64,000 nt of DNA from Acinetobacter baumannii (GCF_009759685.1 NZ_CP046654.1:2666001-2730000), one strand, 5' to 3'. Positions 9,145 through 18,495 are shown, counted from the stretch's first letter. Translations and numbers: made by a program. Notes: generated from the sequence alone by a model not told the origin.

Positions 9145-9690
9145 ATGAATATTGAACAATATCTTGATGAGTTGATTAAGCGCGAAGGCGGGTATGTAAA
9201 TAATCCTGCGGATCGAGGAGGGGCAACAAAGTACGGCATTACTGAAGCAGTAGCACGTACAAATGGTTTTAAGGGCAACATGAAAGATTTACCGCTTGAT
9301 GTGGCCAAAGCCATTTATAAAAAGCAGTACTGGACAGCTCCGCGATTCGATCAAGTAAATACAATCAGCTCGGCAGTGGCTGAAGAGCTTTTAGATACTG
9401 GTGTGAATTGTGGTACTGGATTTGCAAAGCCACTTTTACAACGTTCTTTGAACTTGCTTAACAACCAAGGTAAAGCTGGTTTTCCTGATCTTGTTATTGA
9501 TGGTGTTTATGGCTCTGAAACGCTGAGAGCTCTAAAAACATATTTGGCCAAACGTGGAAAAGATGGAGAGAAAGTCTTGGTACGAGTACTTAATATCATG
9601 CAAGGCCAGCGTTACATCGAAATCTGTGAACGTAATCCTAGCCAAGAGCAATTCTTCTACGGCTGGATTGCTAATCGAGTGGTGATCTAA
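9145..9690 (+). CDS. Phage endolysin, glycoside hydrolase family 108
   Basis: This protein has 181 residues from ATG 9145 with AAGGA at 9133. The N-terminal motif KREGGYVNNPADRGGATKYG is the hallmark of GH108 muramidases (secretion-activator/ZliS type). The Glu in REGGY (Glu14) is the catalytic acid. The C-terminal half (about residues 90-181), including the LNLLN and DGVYGSETLRAL segments, fits the peptidoglycan-binding domain usual for this family. It should cut the glycan backbone of the host wall at the end of the lytic cycle, after release by the holin-like protein upstream. There is no signal peptide, so it depends on the holin. No spanin pair was recognised nearby. Confidence 0.85.
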   Translation: MNIEQYLDELIKREGGYVNNPADRGGATKYGITEAVARTNGFKGNMKDLPLDVAKAIYKKQYWTAPRFDQVNTISSAVAEELLDTGVNCGTGFAKPLLQRSLNLLNNQGKAGFPDLVIDGVYGSETLRALKTYLAKRGKDGEKVLVRVLNIMQGQRYIEICERNPSQEQFFYGWIANRVVI

Positions 9691-10008
9691 ATGAATCAAT
9701 CAGAAACAGTAACTGAGCTTACGCCATATTTAGAATATTGGAGCAGCGGCATCTATATGTTTAAGTGCCCTGGTTGTAAATATTTGCATCCATTCCATGT
9801 TAAAGAGGGTGCACATCACAATGGCAGTACTTGGGATTTTAACGGAGATATAGATAGTCCAACATTTACACCTTCTTTACTTGTTAATGATCATTACCCT
9901 GCAAGCCGCTGTCATTTGTTTTTGACCGGCGGAAAGATTCAATTTTTATCCGACTGTCATCATGAATTGGCTGGGCAAACAGTCGACATGATACCAATCG
10001 ATATTTAA
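9691..10008 (+). CDS. Small phage protein, DUF6527-like, probable zinc-binding
   Basis: This protein of 105 residues starts on the base after the endolysin stop. It contains a FKCPGC-x3-H-PFHV motif near residue 25, a STWDFNGD-x-DSPTFTPSLLV segment, then RCHLFLTGGKIQFLSDC-H-LAGQTV. The paired Cys and His residues suggest a structural zinc site. The pattern matches small DUF6527-type proteins commonly found next to phage lysis genes; their function is unknown. It is the last gene of the rightward late operon and is followed by a long inverted repeat. Confidence 0.6.
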   Translation: MNQSETVTELTPYLEYWSSGIYMFKCPGCKYLHPFHVKEGAHHNGSTWDFNGDIDSPTFTPSLLVNDHYPASRCHLFLTGGKIQFLSDCHHELAGQTVDMIPIDI

Positions 10009-10020
10009 GCTTTTACAGCT

Positions 10021-10060
10021 ATGTATTCTATTAACATGATGTGTAGTTAATAGAATACAT
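10021..10060. terminator. Perfect 15-bp inverted repeat closing the late operon
   Basis: The arms ATGTATTCTATTAAC and GTTAATAGAATACAT are perfectly complementary around a 10-base loop, followed by CCATTTTTAT. The position between the last rightward gene and the convergent leftward gene suggests a (bidirectional) terminator, but the T tract is weak and a protein-binding role is possible. Confidence 0.55.
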
Positions 10061-10095
10061 CCATTTTTATAATAGTGAGTTGTAATTGTGAATTT

Positions 10096-10794
10096 TTATG
10101 CCTTTATAAGTTCAATTAACTTATTGGAAAGATTTTCATAACTTTCTTTATAATTTGATATTTTCTTAGGATATGGGTTGAGGCTTTCTTGACAGTTGAT
10201 TCTAAAAAAAGATACTGATCCAAAATCGCTTTGCCCAGTAGAGTTGAATTCTCGGATATCTTTTAAATACATTGTATGAAAATGGACTGTTTGCTTTTTA
10301 AGTAATTCATACGATTCTTTATAACACTTAAAAAAATCCGTTATTTCTTCTCTTAGAATAACCTGCTGTAGATGCTTTATATTTTGTGAAGTAATTTCCA
10401 TTAGGTTTATATCTATAATGCATGGTTCTATTGTTGTTTTGATAATAGTAGTACCTTGTTGACTAGCCAAAACGATATCTTCAAGTTCATTTATATTAGG
10501 TATTAAATTGAAGTGACAATTTTCTAAAGAACTAAGAGCTTTCATTAAAAAATCTTTTTCTATATTTTTATTATATTCAACTTTCCAATTTTCATATATT
10601 ACTAATGCTATATAAGCAGCTGCTAATGTTGTAATCCCACCAAAAAAACTAGCTGTCAAGGAAAAGGATTCTTTAACTGCCCCACCTAAATTATTAATAT
10701 CCTTAATCATTAATGAGTAAATAAAACCAAAAAGAATAATTGAAATTACACAACAAACTAAAAAAACTGTTTGCACATGGTCTTTAATTTTCAT
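10096..10794 (-). CDS. Unrecognised two-helix membrane protein, prophage accessory gene
   Basis: From ATG 10794 this protein has 232 residues; a TTG at 10842 would overlap the umuC stop by 4 bases but has no better ribosome site. Two membrane segments lie near residues 8-30 and 45-70, then a long charged helical cytoplasmic region with no motif I can name. The layout (two N-terminal helices followed by a helical effector-like region) resembles membrane-anchored abortive-infection proteins, but this is only a resemblance. It is AT-rich, sits on the opposite strand from the late genes and is directly downstream of umuC, so it may be transcribed with the SOS-regulated umuDC genes. Confidence 0.55.
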   Translation of the reverse strand: MKIKDHVQTVFLVCCVISIILFGFIYSLMIKDINNLGGAVKESFSLTASFFGGITTLAAAYIALVIYENWKVEYNKNIEKDFLMKALSSLENCHFNLIPNINELEDIVLASQQGTTIIKTTIEPCIIDINLMEITSQNIKHLQQVILREEITDFFKCYKESYELLKKQTVHFHTMYLKDIREFNSTGQSDFGSVSFFRINCQESLNPYPKKISNYKESYENLSNKLIELIKA

Positions 10795-10838
10795 AGATTT
10801 TCTGCAATTAAAATATATTGTAAGTTTATAAAAAATAT

Positions 10839-12137
10839 TCAATTTTTAATAGTTAGTAATTCTTCCCATCTGAACGGATTTCTACTCAACTTATCTCTCG
10901 ACATCGACCAAGTTCGACCCGGCACATAACATGGACCAACACCGAGCTTTTTCTTTCCGAATTTTGTGTGCACGTTATCTAGTGTTTTCATCAATTGTTC
11001 TTTCTTTTCTATTACTTCAAAATCTGTGAGCAGGTCATAGGTATGGCCTGCCTTAGGTTCTAAGCCTGTTAATATGACACCGCATTTTTTATACTTGATG
11101 CCTTCTTTAAAGATTTCTGACACCATTTTTACTGCTGCTCTTACGAAATCTGTTGAGCAATCTGTGGGTTCAGAAAATGCGCCAGTAATAGACTTATTAT
11201 AAAATGGCGCACTTTCATCAAATGGGCTTGATTGAACAAATACAAGTAGACAACCACATAGTGACTCTTCATCACGCAACCGTTTACATGCTTCTTGTGC
11301 ATGCATTGCTATAGCTTCTTTCAAATCATCTAGCTCAGTTACTTTTGCCCCAAAGGAACATGATTTAATAATTTGTTTTTTTGATGCTGGGGTGTCTTCA
11401 ATCTCAATACATGAGATGCCTTGTAGTTCATTAATTGTACGAGCCATGACGATAGAAAACTGCCGCTGCATTTCACGTGCCTCAGTACAAGCTAGATCCA
11501 ATACTGATTTGACCCCCATAGAATACAACTTCTTTGCATGCTTACGACCAACGCCCCAGACTTCACTCACATCTATTTGAGCAAAGTAGTATTCTTTATT
11601 GCACGGATCCATATTCACTAAATCACAAACGCTGTTAAAGCCAGGATTTTTCTTTGCAATGTGATTTGCGATCTTTGCTTCTGTTTTACTTCTGCCGATT
11701 CCGACACAAACAGGCAGGCCTAACCACTTCCAGATTTGTTGGCGCATCTCTTGGCCAACCTTCTCTAAATCAAAGTTCTTTTCATAAGCTGAGAAATCAA
11801 TAAAGCACTCATCAATCGAGTACGGTTCAACTTCTTCTGCAGTTACGTAAGAGGCAAGGATCGTATGAAAGCGCCGTGACATTTCTGCATACATTGCGTA
11901 GTTGCTTGAAAGTACGAGCACCTTATGTTGCTGAACAATATCTATAATTTGAAAAAGTGGCACACCCATTTTTATATTTAAGGATTTTGCCTCGTTGCTA
12001 CGCGCCACAGCGCACCCATCGTTATTTGACAAAACAATAACTGGTCTATCATTCAAAGACGGGTCAAAGACTCGCTCACATGAAACGTACATGTTATTTA
12101 CATCGATGAGAAAAAATACTTTGTTCTCATGTTTCAT
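10839..12137 (-). CDS. umuC: UmuC-type Y-family DNA polymerase subunit, prophage-borne
   Basis: This protein of 432 residues is close to the usual UmuC length. The palm-domain metal ligands are present: [14 protein letters not shown] near the start (first Asp and the Tyr/Ser steric-gate region) and [14 protein letters not shown] (second acidic pair). The C-terminal [11 protein letters not shown] region is typical of UmuC. It is separated by 3 bases from umuD upstream, so the two form one operon. With processed UmuD' it should form DNA polymerase V for translesion synthesis. Carriage on a prophage would give the host an extra mutagenic polymerase after DNA damage. No frameshift or missing key residue is seen. 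Confidence 0.92.
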   Translation of the reverse strand: MKHENKVFFLIDVNNMYVSCERVFDPSLNDRPVIVLSNNDGCAVARSNEAKSLNIKMGVPLFQIIDIVQQHKVLVLSSNYAMYAEMSRRFHTILASYVTAEEVEPYSIDECFIDFSAYEKNFDLEKVGQEMRQQIWKWLGLPVCVGIGRSKTEAKIANHIAKKNPGFNSVCDLVNMDPCNKEYYFAQIDVSEVWGVGRKHAKKLYSMGVKSVLDLACTEAREMQRQFSIVMARTINELQGISCIEIEDTPASKKQIIKSCSFGAKVTELDDLKEAIAMHAQEACKRLRDEESLCGCLLVFVQSSPFDESAPFYNKSITGAFSEPTDCSTDFVRAAVKMVSEIFKEGIKYKKCGVILTGLEPKAGHTYDLLTDFEVIEKKEQLMKTLDNVHTKFGKKKLGVGPCYVPGRTWSMSRDKLSRNPFRWEELLTIKN

Positions 12138-12140
12138 GAC

Positions 12141-12635
12141 TTAATGCCGTGTCATTTTAATGATATGAGTGACAACGCCCCAGATAATCAGTTCTTGGCC
12201 GTCCGCTAAATAAATATTTTTATATTCAGGATTTTCTGCTTTAAGCCATTGGCCTTTTTCATCGATCATTAAACGTTTAACTGTGAATTCATTGTCAATT
12301 AGTGCAATAACGATATCGCCGTGCTTTGCATCAAGACTACGATCCACAATCAATTCATCATCAATATCTATACCCGCATTGAGCATTGATAGTGATGCAA
12401 CTTTGACAATAAACGTTGAAGTTGCGTTTTTGATTAAGTGCTCATTCATATCGAGCGCTTTATCGACATAATCTTGTGCTGGAGAGGGGAAGCCAGCGGA
12501 AATCTTTTCTAAAGCATAAGGGACAAGCATGTGAGTTGATGGTACAACTAGCTTGATAGACATAACCTCAGATAAAACAAAACTTTTTTGAAGGAATGGC
12601 TTTATCTTGATAATGGAAGGTGCAATTTCGCTCAT
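12141..12635 (-). CDS. umuD: UmuD-type self-cleaving S24 protein
   Basis: This protein of 164 residues starts at ATG 12635 with AGGGGAAA upstream. The S24 serine-lysine pair is Ser83 (in SLSM) and Lys120 (in FTVKRL), the same 37-residue spacing as Ser60 and Lys97 in E. coli UmuD. The cleavage site is Ala47-Gly48 in SAGFPSP, again at the E. coli distance from Ser, but with the Ala-Gly pair of LexA rather than Cys-Gly. The N-terminus is about 23 residues longer than in E. coli. There is no DNA-binding domain, so it is a polymerase V partner and not a UmuDAb-type repressor. An SOS operator lies just upstream. Confidence 0.9.
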   Translation of the reverse strand: MSEIAPSIIKIKPFLQKSFVLSEVMSIKLVVPSTHMLVPYALEKISAGFPSPAQDYVDKALDMNEHLIKNATSTFIVKVASLSMLNAGIDIDDELIVDRSLDAKHGDIVIALIDNEFTVKRLMIDEKGQWLKAENPEYKNIYLADGQELIIWGVVTHIIKMTRH

Positions 12636-12649
12636 AAGTTTCCCCTAGC

Positions 12650-12670
12650 TTGATTTTGTAACATATTCAA
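12650..12670 (-). promoter_or_regulatory. SOS (UmuDAb-type) operator upstream of umuD
   Basis: The site begins TTGA and ends TTCAA on the plus strand, with TGTAAC in the middle (12657-12662). From memory, it agrees at about 17 of 21 positions with the palindrome described upstream of DNA-damage-induced Acinetobacter genes. It lies 15 to 35 bases before the umuD start, over the expected promoter, where a repressor would block transcription. A candidate promoter (TTGAAT, 18 bases, TATCAT on the minus strand) is just upstream. Confidence 0.65.
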
Positions 12671-12796
12671 GATGATATTCTAGAGATGAGCTTAAATTCA
12701 AATTTAAAAAGCTGTGGATAAACAAATAGAAGTCAAAAATTGACGCAGTATCTGGCGCATTTGGTCGGAAATTCTGCAATTCTAAAAGGGTAAACC

Positions 12797-14002
12797 CTAA
12801 TTATTGGTTAGAGACTTTAATTTATCCAACCACTTTGCATATGCTTCTGTTTGCTGAGGTAAATATTCATAATAATCATAAGTACCTTGTTCACCTGACA
12901 TTACATGGCCAATCATGAGTTGTGCTACATCACGCGATGTAAAAGCACTGAAATTAGTACGTGCTGTTCTTCTTAGGTCATGAAGAGACCAATGCTTCAT
13001 ATGATAGTCATGATGTCTTCTGAGTCGCTCCATTAAGTAACCAGGTAATGAATTAGAGGATCCATGACTCATAGGTGTTTCTTCACTATCATTCGTTAAG
13101 AAATACTCACATGAGCTATATTCAAAAGCTTCAACAATTAATGCCTCCATTTCAGGCAAAATAGGGCGAATGATTTCACGACCAGTTTTCTTACCAGTCT
13201 TGTTGTTAATCACCGGTACAATCCAGACCTTTCTATTTAAATCAAAATCTGTCTTTTTAGCTTTTCTAAGCTCACCATTACGGCAGCCAAACATTAAACA
13301 TAGTTTTAAGAAAATTTTGTTTTTAGGCAAAATATTTGATTCTTCAATAGCCATCAAAACCATCTTAATTTCTTCATCAGAAAGAAATCTTGTTCCTCTG
13401 TTTCGCTCTATACCTAGATCTTCCTTAGCATAGATATCAGATAGAACATTTACTTCAAGTAGTTGTCTTTTTTTGGCCCACTTCAGAACCTGTTTTGCAT
13501 TCGTTAATACGCGATCTGCAATTGAAGGCACATCATCCGCCAACTCTTCAAGTAAGGCCAACCATTGCTGTAAAGTAATGCGATCAACTGGTAAATCGCC
13601 AACTTCAGGAATTACATGCTGCTCAAAGGTATTCCTAATTTGCTGGGCAGAAGTTTTCTTCTTCAGGCAATAACTTTCATACCAGTCATTAAAAACTTCT
13701 TCAAATGTGCTGGCATCAATGTATTTTTGCTGCTGTACACGAACCTCAACTTTAGGATTCATTCCTTTATCTAAAAGTGACCGCATTTCGCCAGCTTTCA
13801 TGCGTGCATCTTTGAGTGACATATGAGGGTAGGTGCCCAGATCTAAGCGTTCGGCTTTTCCAGCAAAACGGTACCGAAGCTGAAAAACAATTTTCCCTTT
13901 AGGTGAGATCCTGACACTCATTGAGTCCCGATCTGCTATTTCTTCAACTTTATCACGTGCCTTGCCGTTATTAGCTTTCAGCCACACTTCAGTTAAAGCC
14001 AT
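12797..14002 (-). CDS. int: Prophage tyrosine-recombinase integrase
   Basis: This protein of 401 residues is the standard length for P4/DUF4102-type phage integrases. The N-terminal arm-binding region (about 1-95) includes LRYRFAGKAERLDLGTYPHMSLKDAR. A core-binding domain follows, then the catalytic domain: first Arg in CLMFGCRNGEL, HDLRR box (His and second Arg), and the closing IGHVMSGEQGTYDYYEYL with the late His and Tyr nucleophile candidate. It integrates and excises the prophage. It is the last phage gene before alaS and reads away from it. Short repeats of GTGTACAT surround its promoter, and a 15-bp direct repeat lies further out. Confidence 0.92.
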   Translation of the reverse strand: MALTEVWLKANNGKARDKVEEIADRDSMSVRISPKGKIVFQLRYRFAGKAERLDLGTYPHMSLKDARMKAGEMRSLLDKGMNPKVEVRVQQQKYIDASTFEEVFNDWYESYCLKKKTSAQQIRNTFEQHVIPEVGDLPVDRITLQQWLALLEELADDVPSIADRVLTNAKQVLKWAKKRQLLEVNVLSDIYAKEDLGIERNRGTRFLSDEEIKMVLMAIEESNILPKNKIFLKLCLMFGCRNGELRKAKKTDFDLNRKVWIVPVINNKTGKKTGREIIRPILPEMEALIVEAFEYSSCEYFLTNDSEETPMSHGSSNSLPGYLMERLRRHHDYHMKHWSLHDLRRTARTNFSAFTSRDVAQLMIGHVMSGEQGTYDYYEYLPQQTEAYAKWLDKLKSLTNN

Positions 14003-14010
14003 AGTCCACC

Positions 14011-14071
14011 TGTGTACATATTTTTAGTCAATTAAGAGATAAGTGCGAATATGTACACGTATGTGTACATA
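14011..14071. repeat. Three copies of GTGTACAT upstream of the integrase gene
   Basis: Copies lie at 14012-14019 and 14063-14070 on the plus strand and at 14051-14058 in inverted form. The last two form an 8-bp palindrome with a 4-base spacer. They bracket the integrase start and promoter region, as operators of an integrase/excisionase regulator or arm-type integrase sites would. Confidence 0.6.
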
Positions 14072-14098
14072 ATTGATGAGGCTTATTCTGTCCTAAAA

Positions 14099-14178
14099 TG
14101 TCTTAGTGTGTCTATATTAAAAATGGGGGAAATATTGAGAAATAAGGCTTTTATTGTAGTTTTTGTCTTAGTGTGTCT
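14099..14178. repeat. 15-bp direct repeat near the presumed prophage end
   Basis: TGTCTTAGTGTGTCT occurs at 14099-14113 and again at 14164-14178. Direct repeats between an integrase gene and the host gene are typical of the attachment region, either arm sites for the integrase or part of the core. The exact crossover cannot be set because the other prophage end is outside the window. Confidence 0.5.
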
Positions 14179-14190
14179 TGGAGTGGCTAA

Positions 14191-14266
14191 ATGGCATTAA
14201 TTCTTTTGAACGATTAATGCCATAGTTGTTCCATATAAGCCATGACCCTGAGAGGCTTGTCAGGGT
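14191..14266. terminator. Two hairpins downstream of alaS
   Basis: One hairpin has an 11-base arm ATGGCATTAAT and its complement (14191-14224). A second has GACCCTGA and TCAGGGTC arms (14241-14266). Read on the minus strand the second comes about 22 bases after the alaS stop. Neither has a strong T tract, so the terminator role is likely but not certain. Confidence 0.45.
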
Positions 14267-14288
14267 CAGTTACACAAAAAGTGAAGTC

Positions 14289-16925
14289 TTATTTTTGTTC
14301 AAGCCAAGCAGGTAATGCTGCCATAACTTGTCCAAACTTCTCGTTAAGTGGCGCGCCACCTTGTGCTAAGTCAGGTTTACCACCACCTTTACCACCTAAC
14401 TCGGTCGCTAAATGTTTGATGATGTCACCTGCTTTTAGATTTGCAGTGTATTGCGACGCGACTGATGCAATCAGGCTGACTTTGTCACCCTCTACACCTG
14501 CTAACACAATCACTGCGTTCTCTAATTTTGATTTTACACTGTCATGTAAGTTGCGAAGCGCTTTGGCATCAACACCCTGAACAGTAGTAATAAGCGTTTG
14601 ACGACCAGCAATAGTTTGAACTTGGTCAATCAAATCAGCCGCTTGGAAGTTTGCCAATTTTTGGTTGAGTTGTTCAATCTGCTTTTGTAATGCAGAAACC
14701 AATTCTACATTGGCTTGTACACGCTCAACCGTTTGGTCTTTCTGTGCTTTTAATAAGCTATTAATGTGCTGGATATCATGATCAGCTTTTTGTACTACTT
14801 CTAATGCTTTAGTACCAGTCACTGCTTCAATACGACGTACGCCTGCAGCTACGCCACCTTCAGAAGTGATTTTGAATAAACCAATATCACCTGTACGTTT
14901 TACGTGAATACCACCACAAAGTTCGATTGAGAAGTTTTTCTCGTCAATGACTGAGCCCATAGAGAGTACACGAACTTCATCACCGTATTTTTCACCGAAC
15001 AACATCATTGCGCCTTTTGCTTTCGCAGTTTCAATGTCGAGTAGTTCAGTTGTTACAGCAGTATTTGCAATGATTTCAGCATTTACGAGACGTTCAACTT
15101 GTTGTAGTTGTTCAAATGACACAGGTTGGTCATTTGCAAAGTCAAAACGTAAGATATCACTTGCAACCAAAGAGCCTTTTTGTTGTACATGTGAACCTAA
15201 AATTTGACGAAGGGCAGCATGCAACAAGTGAGTTGCTGAGTGGTTACGCGCAGTAGCTTCACGAATGTCTGCTTTAACAATCGCTTCTACATTTTGACTG
15301 GTTTTAAGGTTACCAACAGTCACAATACCTTGATGAACAAAGGCGCCACCAGACTTTTTCGTATCCTGAACTTCAAAAATACCTGTTTCGTTTTTGAAGA
15401 TACCAGTATCACCAATCTGACCACCGCTTTCAGCATAGAAAGGAGTTTGGTTTAAAACGATAAGTGCTTCGTCGCCTTCAGAAACTTCATCAACTTGTAC
15501 GCCATCTTTATAGATCGCTACAATCTGGCCTTGACCGGTTGTGTTGGTATAACCGTCGAATTGAGTTTCGCCTTCAACTTTTACAATGTTGTTATAGTCA
15601 ACAGCAAATTTACCAGCATCACGCGCACGTTGACGCTGTGCAGCCATTTCAACTTCAAAACCTGCTTCATCAATAATAAAGCCACGTTCACGTGCAATAT
15701 CAGCAGTTAAATCTGTTGGGAAACCGTAAGTGTCGTAAAGTTTAAATACAGTCGCACCCGGAATAGTTTTATCTTTTAACTGAGCAAGTTCACCTTCAAG
15801 AAGTTTTAAACCTTGCTCTAAGGTTTTAGCAAACTGTTCTTCTTCACGAATTAAGGTTGCTTCAATGACTTCACGGCGAGCTTCTAACTCAGGATAAGCC
15901 TGTCCCATCACTTCAATTAATGGTTGCAACATTTTGTAGAAGAACGTACCTGTTGCGCCAAGCTTGTTACCGTGACGGACAGCACGGCGGATAATACGAC
16001 GTAATACATAACCACGTCCTTCATTACTTGGGTTTACACCATCAGCAATTAAGAAGCAGCAAGAACGTGCATGGTCTGCAACTACACGTAAAGAAGGCTG
16101 ACCTTCATCTTCAATACCAATGATGTTTGCAGCAGCTTTTAATAAGTGTTGGAACAGGTCAATGTCATAGTTTGAATTAACATGTTGCAATACGGCAGAA
16201 ATACGCTCTAAGCCCATACCGGTATCTACAGATGGAGCAGGGAGTGGGTGAAGTACGCCATCAGCAGTACGGTTAAACTGCATGAAAACGTTGTTCCAGA
16301 TTTCAATGAAACGGTCACCGTCTTCTTCAGGTGAACCAGGTAAACCACCCCAAATGTGTTCACCGTGGTCGAAGAAAATTTCTGAACATGGACCGCAAGG
16401 ACCTGTATCACCCATTGCCCAGAAGTTATCTGATGCGTATTTTTCGCCTTTGTTATCACCAATACGGATAATACGTTCTGGTGCTAGGCCGATTTCTTTA
16501 TTCCAGATGTCATAAGCTTCGTCATCAGTATGGTAAACCGTGACATAAAGTTTATCTTTTGGTAAAGCAAGCCATTGTTCGCTAGTTAAAAATTCCCATG
16601 CGAACTTGAGAGCATCACGTTTGAAATAGTCACCAAATGAGAAGTTACCCAACATTTCAAAGAATGTATGGTGACGAGCTGTATAACCAACATTATCTAA
16701 ATCGTTATGTTTACCACCTGCACGTACACATTTTTGTGATGTTGTTGCACGTACATAATCACGTTTTTCAAGACCTAAAAAACAGTCTTTAAACTGGTTC
16801 ATCCCAGCATTTGTAAATAATAAAGTTGGGTCGTTGGCAGGAACAAGAGAACTCGATGCAACACGTGTATGCCCTTGCGTTTCAAAGTAGCGCAAAAATG
16901 CTTCACGAATTTCAGCAGATGTCAT
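14289..16925 (-). CDS. alaS: Alanyl-tRNA synthetase
   Basis: From ATG 16925 this protein has 878 residues, the usual length; an in-frame GTG at 16940 has a better-spaced GGAG and is the alternative start. Domains in order: the class II catalytic core with the [11 protein letters not shown] and [19 protein letters not shown] motifs (residues about 40-100), the tRNA-recognition region, the editing domain with [11 protein letters not shown] (zinc ligands HxxxH) and [13 protein letters not shown], and the C-Ala domain ending in [14 protein letters not shown]. It charges tRNA-Ala and edits mischarged Ser/Gly. In gammaproteobacteria alaS is normally followed by lysC and csrA; here the prophage follows instead. 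Confidence 0.97.
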   Translation of the reverse strand: MTSAEIREAFLRYFETQGHTRVASSSLVPANDPTLLFTNAGMNQFKDCFLGLEKRDYVRATTSQKCVRAGGKHNDLDNVGYTARHHTFFEMLGNFSFGDYFKRDALKFAWEFLTSEQWLALPKDKLYVTVYHTDDEAYDIWNKEIGLAPERIIRIGDNKGEKYASDNFWAMGDTGPCGPCSEIFFDHGEHIWGGLPGSPEEDGDRFIEIWNNVFMQFNRTADGVLHPLPAPSVDTGMGLERISAVLQHVNSNYDIDLFQHLLKAAANIIGIEDEGQPSLRVVADHARSCCFLIADGVNPSNEGRGYVLRRIIRRAVRHGNKLGATGTFFYKMLQPLIEVMGQAYPELEARREVIEATLIREEEQFAKTLEQGLKLLEGELAQLKDKTIPGATVFKLYDTYGFPTDLTADIARERGFIIDEAGFEVEMAAQRQRARDAGKFAVDYNNIVKVEGETQFDGYTNTTGQGQIVAIYKDGVQVDEVSEGDEALIVLNQTPFYAESGGQIGDTGIFKNETGIFEVQDTKKSGGAFVHQGIVTVGNLKTSQNVEAIVKADIREATARNHSATHLLHAALRQILGSHVQQKGSLVASDILRFDFANDQPVSFEQLQQVERLVNAEIIANTAVTTELLDIETAKAKGAMMLFGEKYGDEVRVLSMGSVIDEKNFSIELCGGIHVKRTGDIGLFKITSEGGVAAGVRRIEAVTGTKALEVVQKADHDIQHINSLLKAQKDQTVERVQANVELVSALQKQIEQLNQKLANFQAADLIDQVQTIAGRQTLITTVQGVDAKALRNLHDSVKSKLENAVIVLAGVEGDKVSLIASVASQYTANLKAGDIIKHLATELGGKGGGKPDLAQGGAPLNEKFGQVMAALPAWLEQK

Positions 16926-17194
16926 TAAACGAGTACTCACAACCAAGTCACTCCATATTTTCGAATTTGGCTAAAAGCATCACCACAAGTTTATTTGTTC
17001 ACAAAACTCGCATGTGATACGGGGCTTATTTTTAAAAAACGCTAAATTGTAACGGAAAAACCCCACCGAACCAACGATTTTAGAGGGAATATCTTACAAA
17101 ACTGTGATTTGGCTAAAAATCTATATTCAATTAGCCATGACGTGTTTTACTATATGCCTTCTTTCGCTTCTCGATTTGTAGATAAGGATAGGTC

Positions 17195-18220
17195 ATGCAA
17201 CGTATCGCCATTAATGGGTTTGGCCGGATTGGACGTAATGTTTTACGTGCCTGGTTTGAGAGCCCGAAACAATTTCATTTTGAAATCGTGGCGATTAACG
17301 ATATAGCAGATGTACATACACTGGTACATTTATTCAAATATGACTCAACGCATGGTCGTTTTAATGGCAAAGTTGATATCACCATTGAAAATGAAAAGAT
17401 TTATTTAAATATTCAATCTAACCAGAGACTCTTAAAGGTTGAAGTTTTGCAGCAAAAACAGCCGGAACTTTTACCATGGGCAAGTTTAAAAATTGATGTT
17501 GTACTTGAGTGTACAGGTTTATTCCGCTCCCATGCTGATGCTACCCGCCATTTAGAAGCAGGGGCTAAAAGGGTCATTATTGGCGCTGCGCCTTTTGATC
17601 ATGTTGATGCTGCAATTGTTTATGGTGTTAACCATGCTGATGTGAAAGCGACTGATCAGATTATATCGAGTGTGTCATGTACGACACAGGCTTTAGTTCC
17701 ACTGGTTAAAATCATTGATGATGCATTTGGCATAGAAACAGCGCTTATGACCGAAATTCATGCGGTAACAGCAGATCAGTCGGTGCTTGATCATGCGCAT
17801 CGTGATTTGCGTCGTGCTCGAGCTTCTGGGCAAAACATTATCCCGACTACTTCTAGTGCGCTCGGTGCTTTAAAGCGTGTAATGCCAAAAATGGAAAATC
17901 GTATTGATGGTTACTCAATTCGGGTACCTACTATTAATGTAGCGGCAATTGATTTAACGTTTATCGCGCAATCTCCAATTACGGTTCATCATATTAATGA
18001 ATTGCTAATTAAAGCATCTCAAACAGATTATGCAGAAATTATGGCTGTAACAGATGAACCATTAGTTTCAAGTGATTTTAATCATTCGCCTTATTCACTT
18101 ATTGTTGATTTAACTCAGACCATGGTTGTTGGACATCAAGCCAAAGTATTTGCTTGGTATGATAATGAATGGGGCTATGCAAATCGTTTATTGGATTTAT
18201 GCGATTCTTTCAAAAGTTAA
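17195..18220 (+). CDS. Erythrose-4-phosphate / glyceraldehyde-3-phosphate dehydrogenase family protein (Epd-like)
   Basis: This protein of 341 residues has the Rossmann motif NGFGRIGRNVLRAW at 7-20. The catalytic Cys162 in SCTTQAL and the catalytic His189 in IHAVTADQ are present. The segments DQSVLDHAHRDLRRARASGQ and RVPTINVAAIDL are closer to E. coli Epd than to GapA, so oxidation of erythrose-4-phosphate for pyridoxal phosphate synthesis is my first choice; a gluconeogenic GAPDH is the alternative. The usual SCTTN is SCTTQ here (Gln165), an unusual change next to the nucleophile. It is divergent from alaS and has no pgk neighbour. Confidence 0.8.
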   Translation: MQRIAINGFGRIGRNVLRAWFESPKQFHFEIVAINDIADVHTLVHLFKYDSTHGRFNGKVDITIENEKIYLNIQSNQRLLKVEVLQQKQPELLPWASLKIDVVLECTGLFRSHADATRHLEAGAKRVIIGAAPFDHVDAAIVYGVNHADVKATDQIISSVSCTTQALVPLVKIIDDAFGIETALMTEIHAVTADQSVLDHAHRDLRRARASGQNIIPTTSSALGALKRVMPKMENRIDGYSIRVPTINVAAIDLTFIAQSPITVHHINELLIKASQTDYAEIMAVTDEPLVSSDFNHSPYSLIVDLTQTMVVGHQAKVFAWYDNEWGYANRLLDLCDSFKS

Positions 18221-18426
18221 ATTTGGTTAATTGGAAACCGGGTGATAGTTCAGTTATTGCCCCATTCTTTGGTCTAAGAACTTTTATTGATAATAGAAGT
18301 CAAAAACAATAAGTCTTTGAATATTATTTTTAATTCATAGAGTCTACTTTTTGACTTTAGAGTTTATTAAGAAAGATTTATGCAAATTGTCAGGTGCATG
18401 GCACAAAGTATCATGCTACACTAAGA

Positions 18427-18453
18427 GAAATCGGGTGTGTTCCCGATTTTTTT
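18427..18453 (+). terminator. Terminator between the epd-like gene and hisZ
   Basis: The 7-bp stem AATCGGG / CCCGATT has a 6-base loop and is followed by a run of T. It lies 43 bases before the hisZ start, so it ends transcripts from upstream, or attenuates hisZ if the promoter lies before it. The 275 bases between the two genes contain no other gene. Confidence 0.7.
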
Positions 18454-18495
18454 ATGTGGGGTCGTTCCACGTTGATCAGATTTTAGGCTTGAAAT

